IMG/VR virus record: IMGVR_UViG_3300036791_000517
Location: 1-61,573 of that record
Origin: a virus
Strand: one strand, 5' to 3'
DNA: 61,573 bases
The notes under the pieces were generated by a model. It saw only the letters and a list, made by a program, of their open reading frames with translations. It was not told where the DNA came from and made no database searches. A program made the position numbers and the translations under genes. The stretch's first letter is position 1. Each line of letters begins with the position of its first letter. Of this stretch, positions 7,262 through 15,943 are shown in pieces.

Positions 7262-10255
7262 TCAGTCGAGACTTTTGAACCGTTCATTGGCGGGCAGGCT
7301 GAGGTCGAACTGCAGGACGTGCTCCATCTGGGCAGGATGATCGACGATCAACCCGGCGGTGAGTGAGCGCCGGAAACCCGGCTTGACGCAGCGGCCGTTC
7401 TTGATCAGCACGCGGATCGCGCGATGCGGGTTGATGTCGGCGTTCTCCGGCAGGCGCAGCCATTTTTTATACTTGGCATAGCTCACCAGCAGATAGTCGC
7501 TGGCGACACGGGCGACCCATTCATTGGCGGCCGGAAACGGATTGTAGACCACCTGAGCGCGGCGTCCGTGGCCCTGCACCGGCAGCGCGTGGTCGGGTTT
7601 GTAGGCGACAGAGTTCTTGTGCTTGTTCAGGAACTCGGCAATGCGATCGGCCTGAACGTCGGGATCGTCGGCGTTGGTCGACATATCGTCGAGCGTGACA
7701 CGCTGCTTGTTGACCAGCGAGATTATAAACTTCTCCATTGACACCATGTCAAAGTCGAACAGGCCGAGCGACTTGGCAATGCTGGCGCCGACCAGCAGGC
7801 AGGATGCCCCGGCTTCCCAGAACCGCTCGCGCTCCGTCAGGTTCAAGTTGCGGTGCAGTTCTCTCGCCTTGTCGATGACGAACTGGCGAATGCTCTCGTG
7901 GTGCTTGCCCAGTACCTCGGCGTAGGCCAGACCGGCGACGCCGTAGTGATGGTACTGCAGCTGGTCTCTGGTCTTGGCGACCAGATCAGGCTGCAGGTTG
8001 ATGCGGCGCAGGGTGTCCGGTATCTCGATCTCCAGAATTCGAGCGCCCTGCGCATCAGTATCGGCACGCTGCGCCGCATCGCGCAGCGAGTCGTTGGCCG
8101 CTGCAACCAGCATGGTGCGCGACGTCGATATCTCCCGTTCCTGCGCCGCACGATTGAGCCGACCGACTTCACTGCCTGCTGTCGCCTGCAGGATCAGCCT
8201 TGCCAATTTCCGTTGCTCGCTCGGATCGGTGCTCAGCTCGTCGAAGTAACTCGGCAGGTTATTCAGGCGGTTCAGGCGGCTGATGATGAAGTTGGCCGTC
8301 GACTGCGTGACCTTGCCTTTCTTGCCGTAGTACACGCTGAGACTGGTCTCAAGCGCCGCCGATTTGCCCTTGCCACTACCCGACGACGTGGCAAATACGA
8401 CGATGCCATCGACCGGCGTGAACATCACCAGCGGGGCAGCGAACGCCGTTGCGATAATAACCTCCATCTCGACCAACCCCTTGCCGATGAACAGGCTGGC
8501 GTATTCTTTCCACTTGGCAAGATCGCCGCGCGGCGTGGCGAACTCTTCAATGTGGTGTGAGGTGGATCGTACGCCATCCTTGCTGAACATCCGGCCGCCG
8601 AAAGCAAACCCTTCGATCTCGCCTTTCGGCATCACCCAGCCGAGCCGCGGCATGTCGCGCACCTGCATTCGCTCACGGACTTGCTCGATCCACGACACCA
8701 TGAATTTTTTCACCGTTGTTGTTTTTTCCGGATGCCAGAAGAGGCCGCGCTCGAAGCACTGCGTGCCGAATGTCTGCATGACGTTGATCGAACCAGCCGA
8801 AACACTGAAGGCGTTTTCGTCATCAGCTTGCTTGCCCGAAGGGATGCAAAATTGGACCTGCCCTTTGCCCTCGGCACTATCGACATATTCCATGTTGTAA
8901 ATCGGCGACGAGAACACCGGCTCGGCGTCGAGTGCGCCGACGATGTAACCATCGTCGCGACGCCTGAACCCGATGGGTAAGGCGATCGGTACAATCTTCG
9001 ACGTTGACATTGTGTCAAGCGCCGACACTGAACCGGTGTGGCCGTTGACGTAGGTTAGCGATGGGGCATCGCCGCCGCGCAGGCCACGCTGGGCGTAGTA
9101 AATCGGCGAATGGCCTTGATGATTGAAAGTGCACCGGGCGCAGATTGCCGCCGCCTCCGAACTAGCAGCCGCTATGGTAGCGCAGGCGGGCCAACCCTGC
9201 GGCTGAGCGGTGTCGAACTTATCGTCGGTCAGCCCGCTGTCGTACCGAACATCGTCTTTCGAAAGCGCATGGAAATAATCTCGACCGTCTTGGATGTAAT
9301 GACAGAGCTTGGCGAACTCGAACCACAGGGGTTCGCGATCTCCGTCACCGCCGCGAGCTTCACTGTCCGCAACAACTGGACAAGCTCCTCGGAGGAGGTC
9401 GACAGAGGTGCACACACGAGAAGCTGCCAGACTGGTAAGGGCTCGCTCATGTTCTGCTCCATGGATGGCGGGACGTGGTGGCAGGATCGCCGGGTCGAAG
9501 GCTGCGGTGTAGGTCGTGCGGGCAACCCCGGGGGTTAGCGGGAAGCGCGCCAGTGCCGCCGTCAGCGCAGCGAGCGGCATCTCGCTGCCGAAATTTAAAA
9601 CCCTACATTCTAAAGGGTTATTCGGATCTTTGCGATTGAAGCTGGTCGGCAGGCGCAGCAGGGTTGCCGGGTTGCGACTGACACCGACGTCGAACTTGAG
9701 ACCATGCGCCTGTGCGGCGGCGATCAGACGGTTGGCAAGGTCTTGCCAAAGTGCTGGTACAATAACCTGATCGAGAACGATGTAGGCGTGCAGCCCACGC
9801 CCGGTGCTGACCAAGGGCCCGAGCCGCAGCCCGGTGTCGTCCAAAAACGGCAGCAGGGCGGCTAAAGCGGCCGCCTGAGAGGGATAGCCGGTCGGCTTGA
9901 CATCTAGGTCAAGAACCAGCGACCGCATCCAGCGGGCAAATTTACGGCCTCTGGACGCGACCCGGTGGTTGCCCTTCATCGTCTCGTACTGCGACTGAGC
10001 CGAGAGGCAGAAAAAAATTTCAGCGTCTATGCGATTAAGAAACGCCACGAACGACTGCAGGAAGCCGAACTCAACCATGCTGGCGTAGGCCCGCCCGCCG
10101 CCTTTATAGGTGACGGTGCCGTTGCCGCCGAAAGCATGGATGTTCACAAAACTGTCGGCCGGATCAGTTAAACTCCACGGGACAACGCAGCCTAGGAACT
10201 GCGCCAGCGGGGCGGCATTGCCCGTGCCGCCCCCGAACGGTGTCGTGCTCTCCAT
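7262..10255 (-). CDS. Primase-helicase (AEP primase plus D5/DUF927-type ATPase), 997 aa
   Basis: The N-terminal third resembles archaeo-eukaryotic primases: a catalytic Asp pair in LVLDLDV (about residue 116), the STGRGLHAYIVLD segment (about 150) and RLPTSFNRK (about 203). The C-terminal half has a Walker A motif GSGKGKS (about 627-633) and Walker B YFDEL (about 671), in the order of DUF927/D5-like phage replicative helicases. It should prime and unwind DNA for the polymerase at 16475. ATG 10255 follows AGGAGG at 9 bases; GTG 10258 at 6 bases is equally possible. Two perfect TTGACA-N3-TGTCAA palindromes lie inside the gene (7738-7752 and 9004-9018). Confidence 0.86.
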   Translation of the reverse strand: MESTTPFGGGTGNAAPLAQFLGCVVPWSLTDPADSFVNIHAFGGNGTVTYKGGGRAYASMVEFGFLQSFVAFLNRIDAEIFFCLSAQSQYETMKGNHRVASRGRKFARWMRSLVLDLDVKPTGYPSQAAALAALLPFLDDTGLRLGPLVSTGRGLHAYIVLDQVIVPALWQDLANRLIAAAQAHGLKFDVGVSRNPATLLRLPTSFNRKDPNNPLECRVLNFGSEMPLAALTAALARFPLTPGVARTTYTAAFDPAILPPRPAIHGAEHERALTSLAASRVCTSVDLLRGACPVVADSEARGGDGDREPLWFEFAKLCHYIQDGRDYFHALSKDDVRYDSGLTDDKFDTAQPQGWPACATIAAASSEAAAICARCTFNHQGHSPIYYAQRGLRGGDAPSLTYVNGHTGSVSALDTMSTSKIVPIALPIGFRRRDDGYIVGALDAEPVFSSPIYNMEYVDSAEGKGQVQFCIPSGKQADDENAFSVSAGSINVMQTFGTQCFERGLFWHPEKTTTVKKFMVSWIEQVRERMQVRDMPRLGWVMPKGEIEGFAFGGRMFSKDGVRSTSHHIEEFATPRGDLAKWKEYASLFIGKGLVEMEVIIATAFAAPLVMFTPVDGIVVFATSSGSGKGKSAALETSLSVYYGKKGKVTQSTANFIISRLNRLNNLPSYFDELSTDPSEQRKLARLILQATAGSEVGRLNRAAQEREISTSRTMLVAAANDSLRDAAQRADTDAQGARILEIEIPDTLRRINLQPDLVAKTRDQLQYHHYGVAGLAYAEVLGKHHESIRQFVIDKARELHRNLNLTERERFWEAGASCLLVGASIAKSLGLFDFDMVSMEKFIISLVNKQRVTLDDMSTNADDPDVQADRIAEFLNKHKNSVAYKPDHALPVQGHGRRAQVVYNPFPAANEWVARVASDYLLVSYAKYKKWLRLPENADINPHRAIRVLIKNGRCVKPGFRRSLTAGLIVDHPAQMEHVLQFDLSLPANERFKSLD

Positions 10256-10272
10256 CACGACGGCCCTCCTTG

Positions 10273-11514
10273 TTAGGTGGCGGACGACCCCCCGGACGGC
10301 TTCAGCAACTGGTCGATCCGGCCCTGCAGATCGCCCGGCTCTTCGCCATCTTCATCGTCGGTTTCAGGTTCCTGCTCGGCCGCCTGCACCGTGACCTGGG
10401 GCTGACCACCGTTCGGCGTGACCGGCGCGCTGCGCTTGCGCCGCGGCTTGGGTTGCTGAGCAGCAGCCAGTTCCGCCTTGAGGCGAGCAATCTCCTGCTG
10501 CTCGGCGGTCATGGGTTGCTCACGCACCATAGCGCGAGCCTTCTCCAGGTTTTCCTCGGTGATCTGCACGCCGATTTGCGCACCGCCGAAAGCGCCAGCC
10601 GAGACGCCCGTTGCCGGTGCTTGAGCAGCCGGTGGCGGGGTTGCACTGAAGGCAGTCGCTGGCGACGGCGCAATTGGTTGGGCACGTAGCGGATGAACGT
10701 TAGTCGGCGTCGGTTGCTCGACAGGCTGATCGGGATCGCCGGTCACTTCGGTCGCTTCCTCGTTCAGGATGCGGTCGACCAATTCGTTGTCCTGCAGAGC
10801 GATCACCTCCTGCGCCTCGTGATCGTTCAACACGCGGGTCGGCGTGAAGATGATCTTGGGAAAGGCCGCCTCGGTATCGAACGACAGCTGCATGACGATG
10901 CCGTAATAGCGGTAGCCCTGCATGTGCAACTGGGTTTCGAGCTCGGACAGCGCGTTGAAAGCCGACGGCGGCAGGCGTAGCAGCATCGGCCCGCCATAGC
11001 GTTCGTTTTTCAGGTCGAGCGCCGGGACGACAGCGGTGCGCTTGTTGTCGGAGCATGCCTTGCCCTTGCGCCCATCATCCATAGTGCGCGAGCCGAAGGC
11101 GTCCCATCGGCAGCCTCTACAGGTCTCGTTTTGTTTTTTCGGCGCAGCCGGGTCAGGCTTCAGCCCATTGGTCGACCAGCAGTCCGGTTGCTTGAAGCTG
11201 TCGTCCTTGAATTTCTCGATGTAATAGGTCTTGCTGATTGCACTGGCCGACTTCACGATCACCACGTCGATCGTCGGGATGGCAAACTTCTGGCCGTTGG
11301 GCATCTGCCCGAGCAGCTGTTCGGTGGTGCCGCGATGGCGAATGCCCCACGTCTTGCCTTTGAAATTGATGCTGGCAAACGACGGCTTGATGCCAGCCGC
11401 AAGAGAACGCGGATCGGCCTTGGACGTTTCGACGACCGGCGATTGCTGGCCAAGATTGGCGATCAGCTGGGCGAGACTACGGTTACCTTGGTTGGGTGTC
11501 GGCAATTGGCTCAT
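10273..11514 (-). CDS. Candidate single-stranded DNA-binding protein, 413 aa
   Basis: The central region (about 45-240) mixes beta-strand segments with a cysteine group (C...CxxC...C in CWSTNG, ETCRGCRW and GKACSD) that could bind zinc. The C-terminal third is low-complexity and ends in an acidic region (about residues 375-400), as in many phage SSBs whose acidic tails recruit replication partners. The position between the primase-helicase and the recombination nucleases supports SSB, but no family signature is certain. ATG 11514 (AAGGA at 6 bases) is preferred over the in-frame ATG at 11520. Confidence 0.6.
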   Translation of the reverse strand: MSQLPTPNQGNRSLAQLIANLGQQSPVVETSKADPRSLAAGIKPSFASINFKGKTWGIRHRGTTEQLLGQMPNGQKFAIPTIDVVIVKSASAISKTYYIEKFKDDSFKQPDCWSTNGLKPDPAAPKKQNETCRGCRWDAFGSRTMDDGRKGKACSDNKRTAVVPALDLKNERYGGPMLLRLPPSAFNALSELETQLHMQGYRYYGIVMQLSFDTEAAFPKIIFTPTRVLNDHEAQEVIALQDNELVDRILNEEATEVTGDPDQPVEQPTPTNVHPLRAQPIAPSPATAFSATPPPAAQAPATGVSAGAFGGAQIGVQITEENLEKARAMVREQPMTAEQQEIARLKAELAAAQQPKPRRKRSAPVTPNGGQPQVTVQAAEQEPETDDEDGEEPGDLQGRIDQLLKPSGGSSAT

Positions 11515-11516
11515 GA

Positions 11517-11963
11517 TCATTCCTTCTCGTTGGGTTGGCGAACACCGATACGAACAAAAGTCGATGCATGAATGCCGGGCGGCGGCTCGCCATCATGCTC
11601 GGCGATGTACTCGAACACGGCGTTGGCGTTAGCCCGCCAGTCGACCATGTCGAAATTTTCGGTGGTCGTGATGAAGGATCGGAAAGCAGCGCCGTCGCGG
11701 ATGACCGCGCTCGGCTTGGTTATCTGGTAGGCGGTGCCACCCGGCGTTGACACGCTGTCAGCCTTAATCTCCTGTAGATGCTGCAGCAGCTTGCCGCCGA
11801 TCTCGTCGAGCAATTTGGTGAACGGTTTCAGTTCAGCTTCGTGCTGTTTTTCGAGAGCGCGTTTGCGATCCCGCAACGCCACGAACTGACTGACTAACCA
11901 ATTGAGATCGAACGACGGTCGGCTCGCCGGATTTGCTCCGGGAGTTGGCATACTACTATCCAT
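11517..11963 (-). CDS. Conserved phage replication-region protein, 148 aa
   Basis: A coiled-coil-like N-terminal helix (about 20-65, RDRKRALEKQHEAELKPF) precedes a small alpha/beta C-terminal domain ending in STFVRIGVRQP. I associate this layout with small proteins beside SSBs in phage recombination operons, without a known activity. It overlaps the start region of the candidate SSB, so the two are probably translated together. AGGAGA precedes ATG 11963. Confidence 0.68.
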   Translation of the reverse strand: MDSSMPTPGANPASRPSFDLNWLVSQFVALRDRKRALEKQHEAELKPFTKLLDEIGGKLLQHLQEIKADSVSTPGGTAYQITKPSAVIRDGAAFRSFITTTENFDMVDWRANANAVFEYIAEHDGEPPPGIHASTFVRIGVRQPNEKE

Positions 11964-11988
11964 TTGATCTTCTCCTGTTACGACGACG

Positions 11989-13539
11989 TTAATCCCATGA
12001 CGCGTCTTCCAGCAAGCTCAAGAAGCTATCCTGCTGCAGGAGACGCTTGGTGAGCAGGTTATAGACCTGCTTCTCGATGGGCGTACTCGACAGATGGGCA
12101 AACAGTTGACGTCTCGCTTGCCCGACCCGGCGAATGCGCGCGTTGCCTTGATCGTATGTTTCGGCGCTGAGGGAAGGCCCGAACCACACGACCGTGTCAG
12201 CCGCCGTGAGGGTCACTCCGTGGCTGATGCACTTCGGGAACGCCACCAATGGTGCACGGTCATCGGTGTTTTGGAAAGCGTTGAATATCCTCGTGCGTTC
12301 TTTCGGCGAAACTGATCCTTGGATCATGTGCGGCATGTGAAGCTGCGCCTCCTTTCCTTTTTTCGCCGCATGTTTCATCAGATATCGATGGACACCATTC
12401 AGTGCATGGAGATAGCTCACAAACACAATGGTCTTGCCTTGCGCCGCGTCGATGATGTCGGCCAGCGCCTGCAAACGAGCGCCGCCGTCCAACTCATGAA
12501 TGTTGTGCTTGCTGTCGTAGAGCCAGCCGGTCGAGACCTGCAACAGCTTCGACATGACGACACCGGCATTGAGCGCCGTCACCTCGCCCTTGTCGACCAT
12601 CGCCATGGCGTATTTACGCAGTTCGTCGTAGATGCGCTTCTGTTCCTTGCCCAAGGCGGTCTCGATAGGGGGTGGCACGTAGGCTTCGGGCAACTCCATG
12701 ATGTCGTCGAGCGTGTAACGCACGGCGGGCTGGAAGTAGTTGAACGCCTTGTCGACGGCACCCGGCTTGTTGACCCACTTCCATTCGTTGAGGCGGTACA
12801 TCAGCTCTTCACGCAAATGGCTGAAATATTTAGGCACGCGATGCGGCGTGATGATCCTGATCTGGTTCCAGATGTCGGTGACGTAATTCGGCATGGGACT
12901 TCCTGTCATGCCCCACACGGTCGTCATGCGCTCAGCCACCTTGGTGGCGATGCGTGTGCGTATGGTGTTGTTGCGATAGACCGCCAGCTCGTCGAGGCAC
13001 AGCACGTCGATGTCGCGGCGCTTCAGCACTTCCTTGTGGATGACTTTCAGGCCGTCATGATTGACGATGTAGATGTCAACCTTGTCATCGGCCAATTTCT
13101 TGTGACGCTGTTCGGCGGTGCCGTAGAGCACCGTCCAGCGCAAGTGTGGTGTCGCTTTCAGCACTTCGGCCGCCCAGGTGAAGGTCATCGTGCTGATCGG
13201 GCAGACGACTAGCATCTTGTGCGCCAGCCCGAGTTTCTTGAGATAGTCGAAGCTCCAGAGAGCGCAACGCGTCTTGCCGGTGCCCATCGAGTTCAGAACA
13301 TAACTCCGGGGATTCTCCGTCATGCTCTCGACGGTGCGGATCTGAATGTCGAACGGCTTGCCGCCGCAGAAGTCGTAAGTCGAACGCAGCGACGAGGGGA
13401 CGTCGATGCCGAGGGACCGCAGCGGGATGGTATAGCGTGGTGTGTGGTCAAGGTGCACGCAGCCGTCCGACGAGGGGGCGTCGGGGAAGAGGGCGCGCAC
13501 CTCGGCGGTGGCTTGGACTTTAAGAGTTCCAACCAACAT
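11989..13539 (-). CDS. SNF2-family DEAD-like helicase, 516 aa
   Basis: Two RecA-like domains are visible. The first has Walker A GTGKT (about 86-90), DELA as motif II (about 183-186) and a TGSPMPN motif III. The second has KTIVFVSYLHAL and the QGNARIRRVGQ motif VI. This is the SNF2/Rad54-like arrangement common in phage replication modules, where the protein translocates on DNA during recombination-dependent replication. ATG 13539 is chosen; a TTG at 13548 is possible. It overlaps the VRR-NUC nuclease gene by 20 bases, suggesting they act together. Confidence 0.85.
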   Translation of the reverse strand: MLVGTLKVQATAEVRALFPDAPSSDGCVHLDHTPRYTIPLRSLGIDVPSSLRSTYDFCGGKPFDIQIRTVESMTENPRSYVLNSMGTGKTRCALWSFDYLKKLGLAHKMLVVCPISTMTFTWAAEVLKATPHLRWTVLYGTAEQRHKKLADDKVDIYIVNHDGLKVIHKEVLKRRDIDVLCLDELAVYRNNTIRTRIATKVAERMTTVWGMTGSPMPNYVTDIWNQIRIITPHRVPKYFSHLREELMYRLNEWKWVNKPGAVDKAFNYFQPAVRYTLDDIMELPEAYVPPPIETALGKEQKRIYDELRKYAMAMVDKGEVTALNAGVVMSKLLQVSTGWLYDSKHNIHELDGGARLQALADIIDAAQGKTIVFVSYLHALNGVHRYLMKHAAKKGKEAQLHMPHMIQGSVSPKERTRIFNAFQNTDDRAPLVAFPKCISHGVTLTAADTVVWFGPSLSAETYDQGNARIRRVGQARRQLFAHLSSTPIEKQVYNLLTKRLLQQDSFLSLLEDASWD

Positions 13540-13852
13540 GACGGTCAACCCAGCGCTTGAAGGCGTTCAACCCTTCGTCGTTGCTGATGATAAACACTGT
13601 GCCGCCGGAGCGCAGGATGTTCCGACAGGTGTTGCGCTGCAGAAGTGTCAGCCATTCGTTGGGTGCCTTGGTCTCGATCGCCACGAACCAGCCGAACAGG
13701 CAGATGGTGTAGTCGAGGACGTTGCGCCTGCCGAAGCCTTTAGGGACGAACATTGAATGGTACAACTCTAGACCCATCGTGTCAAGTTGTTTTGACAATA
13801 TGTCAAGGTAATTAGAAACTTTTCTTTTAACATAATATTCAGGACCATGCAT
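13520..13852 (-). CDS. VRR-NUC family nuclease, 110 aa
   Basis: A stand-alone PD-(D/E)XK nuclease of the VRR-NUC type: Asp47 in RNVLDYTI, Glu60-x-Lys62 in FVAIETKAP and Gln72 in LLQRNTCRNIL, followed by the GGTVFII strand. ATG 13852 (MHGPEYYVKR) is the first in-frame start of the real domain; longer versions run into the frame of a neighbouring gene. In other phages this nuclease sits beside an SNF2 helicase, as here, and may process branched DNA. A perfect TTGACA-N3-TGTCAA palindrome (13792-13806) lies in its coding sequence. Confidence 0.78.
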   Translation of the reverse strand: MHGPEYYVKRKVSNYLDILSKQLDTMGLELYHSMFVPKGFGRRNVLDYTICLFGWFVAIETKAPNEWLTLLQRNTCRNILRSGGTVFIISNDEGLNAFKRWVDRHVGWNS

Positions 13853-13889
13853 TAGATCGACCCTTTGAAAAATTTGTGGGTTGGCGGTT

Positions 13890-14105
13890 TCAAGTTTTTC
13901 CCTCTTGACATTCCAGCTGATCGATGAACTTGTAGAGCGCGTCGTCGCCAAGGCAGGTCCACGCGGTGTCGCTGTAGGCATGCACCGCGAATGCCATTTT
14001 GGCATGGTCGAGATCCTGAGCCAGAGCGCAGCATTGGGGCCACAGGATTTCCATGTCGATCGCACGCTGTCTGGCGTGCCACCAATTGGTGACCCACCCA
14101 AGCAC
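13890..14105 (-). CDS. Conserved small phage protein, 71 aa, GTG start
   Basis: The segment WHARQRAIDMEILWP, followed by HAKMAFAVHAYSDTAW and KFIDQL, is a pattern I have seen in small helical proteins of podovirus replication regions; function unknown. GTG 14105 overlaps the TAG of the gene before it (TAGTG), which supports coupled translation from that start. A longer 95-residue version would run into the upstream gene and looks less likely. Confidence 0.65.
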   Translation of the reverse strand: MLGWVTNWWHARQRAIDMEILWPQCCALAQDLDHAKMAFAVHAYSDTAWTCLGDDALYKFIDQLECQEGKT

Positions 14106-14710
14106 TACGTTGCCACCCGTGTCGCCAGCACCGCCCGCTCGACTTCGGTGAGGTCCCAGTGAGCGACGACCAGCCACAGATCGGCCTTGCCGATACGGCG
14201 CAGCAGGTAAGGATCACGCGGCGGGATCGGCTGCCATTCGGCTTCCCACAAAACATGGTAGTTGGCCAGCCCGCGCTTAGGCCGCAGGTGGACCGGGATG
14301 AGCGGCAACTGAGCCTTGTGATTTGACCAGCAGACGCGGCTCTTACGGTCCCAGCCCCACGGGAAGCTGTCAGCCGGGAAGCGGAAGCTGGCGTTGGCAA
14401 AATGCAACGAGTTCGACTTGGTACGCCAGTTGTCGGTCGATCGCATCGTAGCGCTACCATTGATGCGGCGCTTAAGGAAGCACGCCTTGGCGGTCGCTCC
14501 GGCGAGGGCGAGCTTGGGCAGGCTGGCTTCGTTCAACCCAGCAGCGACCACGCTCTCCAACGCCTTGATGACGAGCTTGCCCTTGGCGAGCAGCTGGTAG
14601 GCGCGCTGGCACTCCCAGTCGATCGGCGACGAATAGTTGGCGTGCTCCTTGTACTTGCGATAAAGCGTTTCAGCTTCGGCACGGTCAAGATAGATCTTCT
14701 CGGTGTCCAT
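14105..14710 (-). CDS. Hypothetical phage protein, 201 aa
   Basis: ATG 14710 has CGGAGAATA upstream. A helical, charged N-terminal half (about 1-75) is followed by a Trp/Pro-rich half with SFPWGWDRKSRVCW and ANYHVLWEAEWQPIPP. No recognised family. It sits between the zinc-ribbon gene and the small gene at 13890 in a tightly packed replication operon, so a DNA-metabolism role is likely but unassigned. Confidence 0.72.
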   Translation of the reverse strand: MDTEKIYLDRAEAETLYRKYKEHANYSSPIDWECQRAYQLLAKGKLVIKALESVVAAGLNEASLPKLALAGATAKACFLKRRINGSATMRSTDNWRTKSNSLHFANASFRFPADSFPWGWDRKSRVCWSNHKAQLPLIPVHLRPKRGLANYHVLWEAEWQPIPPRDPYLLRRIGKADLWLVVAHWDLTEVERAVLATRVAT

Positions 14711-14714
14711 GAGC

Positions 14715-14897
14715 TTATTCTCCGTTCGGTTCTTGGTCCCACCAATAGGTGTGGCATTCGATGCAGCGGAACTGGGTCAGTTCCTCGGGATCGGCGGGCG
14801 ACTGGTAGGTGCGCCATTGCGCGGTGCGCTGTTTGCACATCGGACACTCGAACTCGGCCGGTGCCCAGTCGTTCAGGAAGTAATCGCTATTTGCCAC
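14715..14897 (-). CDS. Zinc-ribbon protein, 60 aa, GTG start
   Basis: Two CxxC pairs (Cys18/Cys21 and Cys45/Cys48, in FECPMCKQ and RCIECHTYW) form a probable zinc ribbon. GTG 14897 is chosen because GGGAGG lies 5 bases upstream; the longer 97-residue version has no ribosome binding site and overlaps the exonuclease coding sequence. Small zinc ribbons in phage replication operons can bind nucleic acid or partner enzymes; no specific role is visible. Confidence 0.65.
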   Translation of the reverse strand: MANSDYFLNDWAPAEFECPMCKQRTAQWRTYQSPADPEELTQFRCIECHTYWWDQEPNGE

Positions 14898-14910
14898 GGC
14901 GTCCTCCCCA

Positions 14911-15645
14911 TCAGTAACCTTTTCCCCAATACTGGCACGAGGCGACGGCGCAGTGTTTTTTGCAGAGTCCCGATGGTCGCGGCGGGAACTGATTGGTGTC
15001 GAAGGCATGTTGAAAGCCTCCTACGAGATCGTCGATTTGCTCGATAAAGCCGCGCGCCAGTTCCTGCCGGGTGACGGTGAAGTCGGTCGCCACACCGTCG
15101 TAGAGATAGACATATTTGCTCTTGATAGTCTGTAGATCGGGGAAGTGCAGGAAAGCCAGCAGTGCTGTCAGCTTGAGCTGAAAGTTGGTTGGCAACAGGT
15201 CATATTTGGGATCGCGCTCGCTGCCGGTTTTCCAGTCAACACTCAGTCCGAAGGCGCCATCCATCACCAGCAGATCGGCCTGTGCCCGGCACCACACTTT
15301 GCGCTTTTTCGAGAAGTAGGCACACGGCAACAGATTGCGCGTGCAGGCCATGCGATGCTCGACCAGCACGACGCCGCCCGGCTTGATCATGGTGGTCGTC
15401 CAGTCAGCGAAGCGCTCGTATTCCTTGGGCAGTGGTGTGCCGTCGCGGATGTAGTCGGCCATCACCTTATGCACCTTAAACCCCTCACGCATCTTGGGGT
15501 TCTCGGGTTCCTTGATATCCTTCAGCACGTCGTAGTGATGATATTTGCGGGCGCAGTTGGTGAACTTGTCGAGCGCCGAAAAACTCCAGGCCCGCTGTTC
15601 GATGACCGGTCGGCCATGAATGTCAGTGCGGTTGAGCGTGTCCAT
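14911..15645 (-). CDS. RecB/Cas4-like PD-(D/E)XK exonuclease with four-cysteine cluster, 244 aa
   Basis: The nuclease core reads Asp124 (AQADLLVMD), Asp137-x-Lys139 (SVDWKTGS) and Gln156 (NFQLKL), the RecB-family order. Cys31, followed near the C-terminus by Cys228, Cys232 and Cys237, matches the split Cys plus triple-Cys layout that binds a 4Fe-4S cluster in Cas4 and AddB. ATG 15645 has GGGAGA 5 bases upstream; longer starts run into the next gene. It probably resects DNA ends for recombination together with the candidate SSB and the SNF2 helicase. Confidence 0.82.
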   Translation of the reverse strand: MDTLNRTDIHGRPVIEQRAWSFSALDKFTNCARKYHHYDVLKDIKEPENPKMREGFKVHKVMADYIRDGTPLPKEYERFADWTTTMIKPGGVVLVEHRMACTRNLLPCAYFSKKRKVWCRAQADLLVMDGAFGLSVDWKTGSERDPKYDLLPTNFQLKLTALLAFLHFPDLQTIKSKYVYLYDGVATDFTVTRQELARGFIEQIDDLVGGFQHAFDTNQFPPRPSGLCKKHCAVASCQYWGKGY

Positions 15646-15862
15646 TACGATCTCCCATGAAGCGACGAATGCACTGCTTGATGTCGCGCTTCTGGTTTTG
15701 TAGCACGCGTCCCCGCAATCCTGATACCGTGATGATGATCCGGCCGGTCGGCACATGGCGCCACTTGAGATGCGCCTTGCCGGTCCAACCTATCGGTTCG
15801 AGATCGAACTCTGATGCGAGTTTTGCCAACTCACGCTGAGCCTTCAGCGAATGTCGTGCCAT
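15623..15862 (-). CDS. Small basic protein, 79 aa, HicA-like fold possible
   Basis: Pattern: a helix MARHSLKAQRELAKLASEF, a strand-turn-strand AHLKWRHVPTGRIIITVSG, and a basic C-terminal helix VLQNQKRDIKQCIRRFMG. This resembles compact double-stranded-RNA-binding folds of HicA-type proteins, but the assignment is tentative. The gene overlaps the exonuclease start by 23 bases. Its ribosome binding site (GGAGG) lies inside a 13-bp palindrome (15865-15877), and a strong promoter lies about 45-70 bases upstream. Confidence 0.68.
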   Translation of the reverse strand: MARHSLKAQRELAKLASEFDLEPIGWTGKAHLKWRHVPTGRIIITVSGLRGRVLQNQKRDIKQCIRRFMGDRNGHAQPH

Positions 15863-15864
15863 GC

Positions 15865-15877
15865 AACCTCCGAGGTT
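15865..15877 (-). promoter_or_regulatory. Perfect palindrome AACCTCCGAGGTT carrying a ribosome binding site
   Basis: On the minus strand the right arm supplies GGAGG, 4 bases before ATG 15862. It belongs to the AACCYCNGRGGTT family in this genome. Confidence 0.55.
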
Positions 15878-15905
15878 AAGGGGGGTGAGATGTCAATCTC
15901 ACCCC

Positions 15906-15934
15906 ATTATGCTCTCTTTTTGACATAATGTCAA
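15906..15934 (-). promoter_or_regulatory. Sigma70-type leftward promoter with operator over its -35 box
   Basis: On the minus strand TTGACA (15934-15929), a 17-base spacer and CATAAT (15911-15906) form a near-consensus promoter. The -35 box is one arm of the perfect palindrome TTGACATAATGTCAA (15920-15934), so a protein bound there would block RNA polymerase. It should drive the genes from 15862 leftward (exonuclease, nuclease, helicase, SSB candidate, primase). Confidence 0.75.
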
Positions 15935-15943
15935 GAAGAAAAT

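Noticed and set aside
13520-14101. 193-aa version of the VRR-NUC protein
   Set aside because: The extra 80 N-terminal residues overlap the coding sequence at 13890-14105 and look like an out-of-frame translation; ATG 13852 fits the domain.
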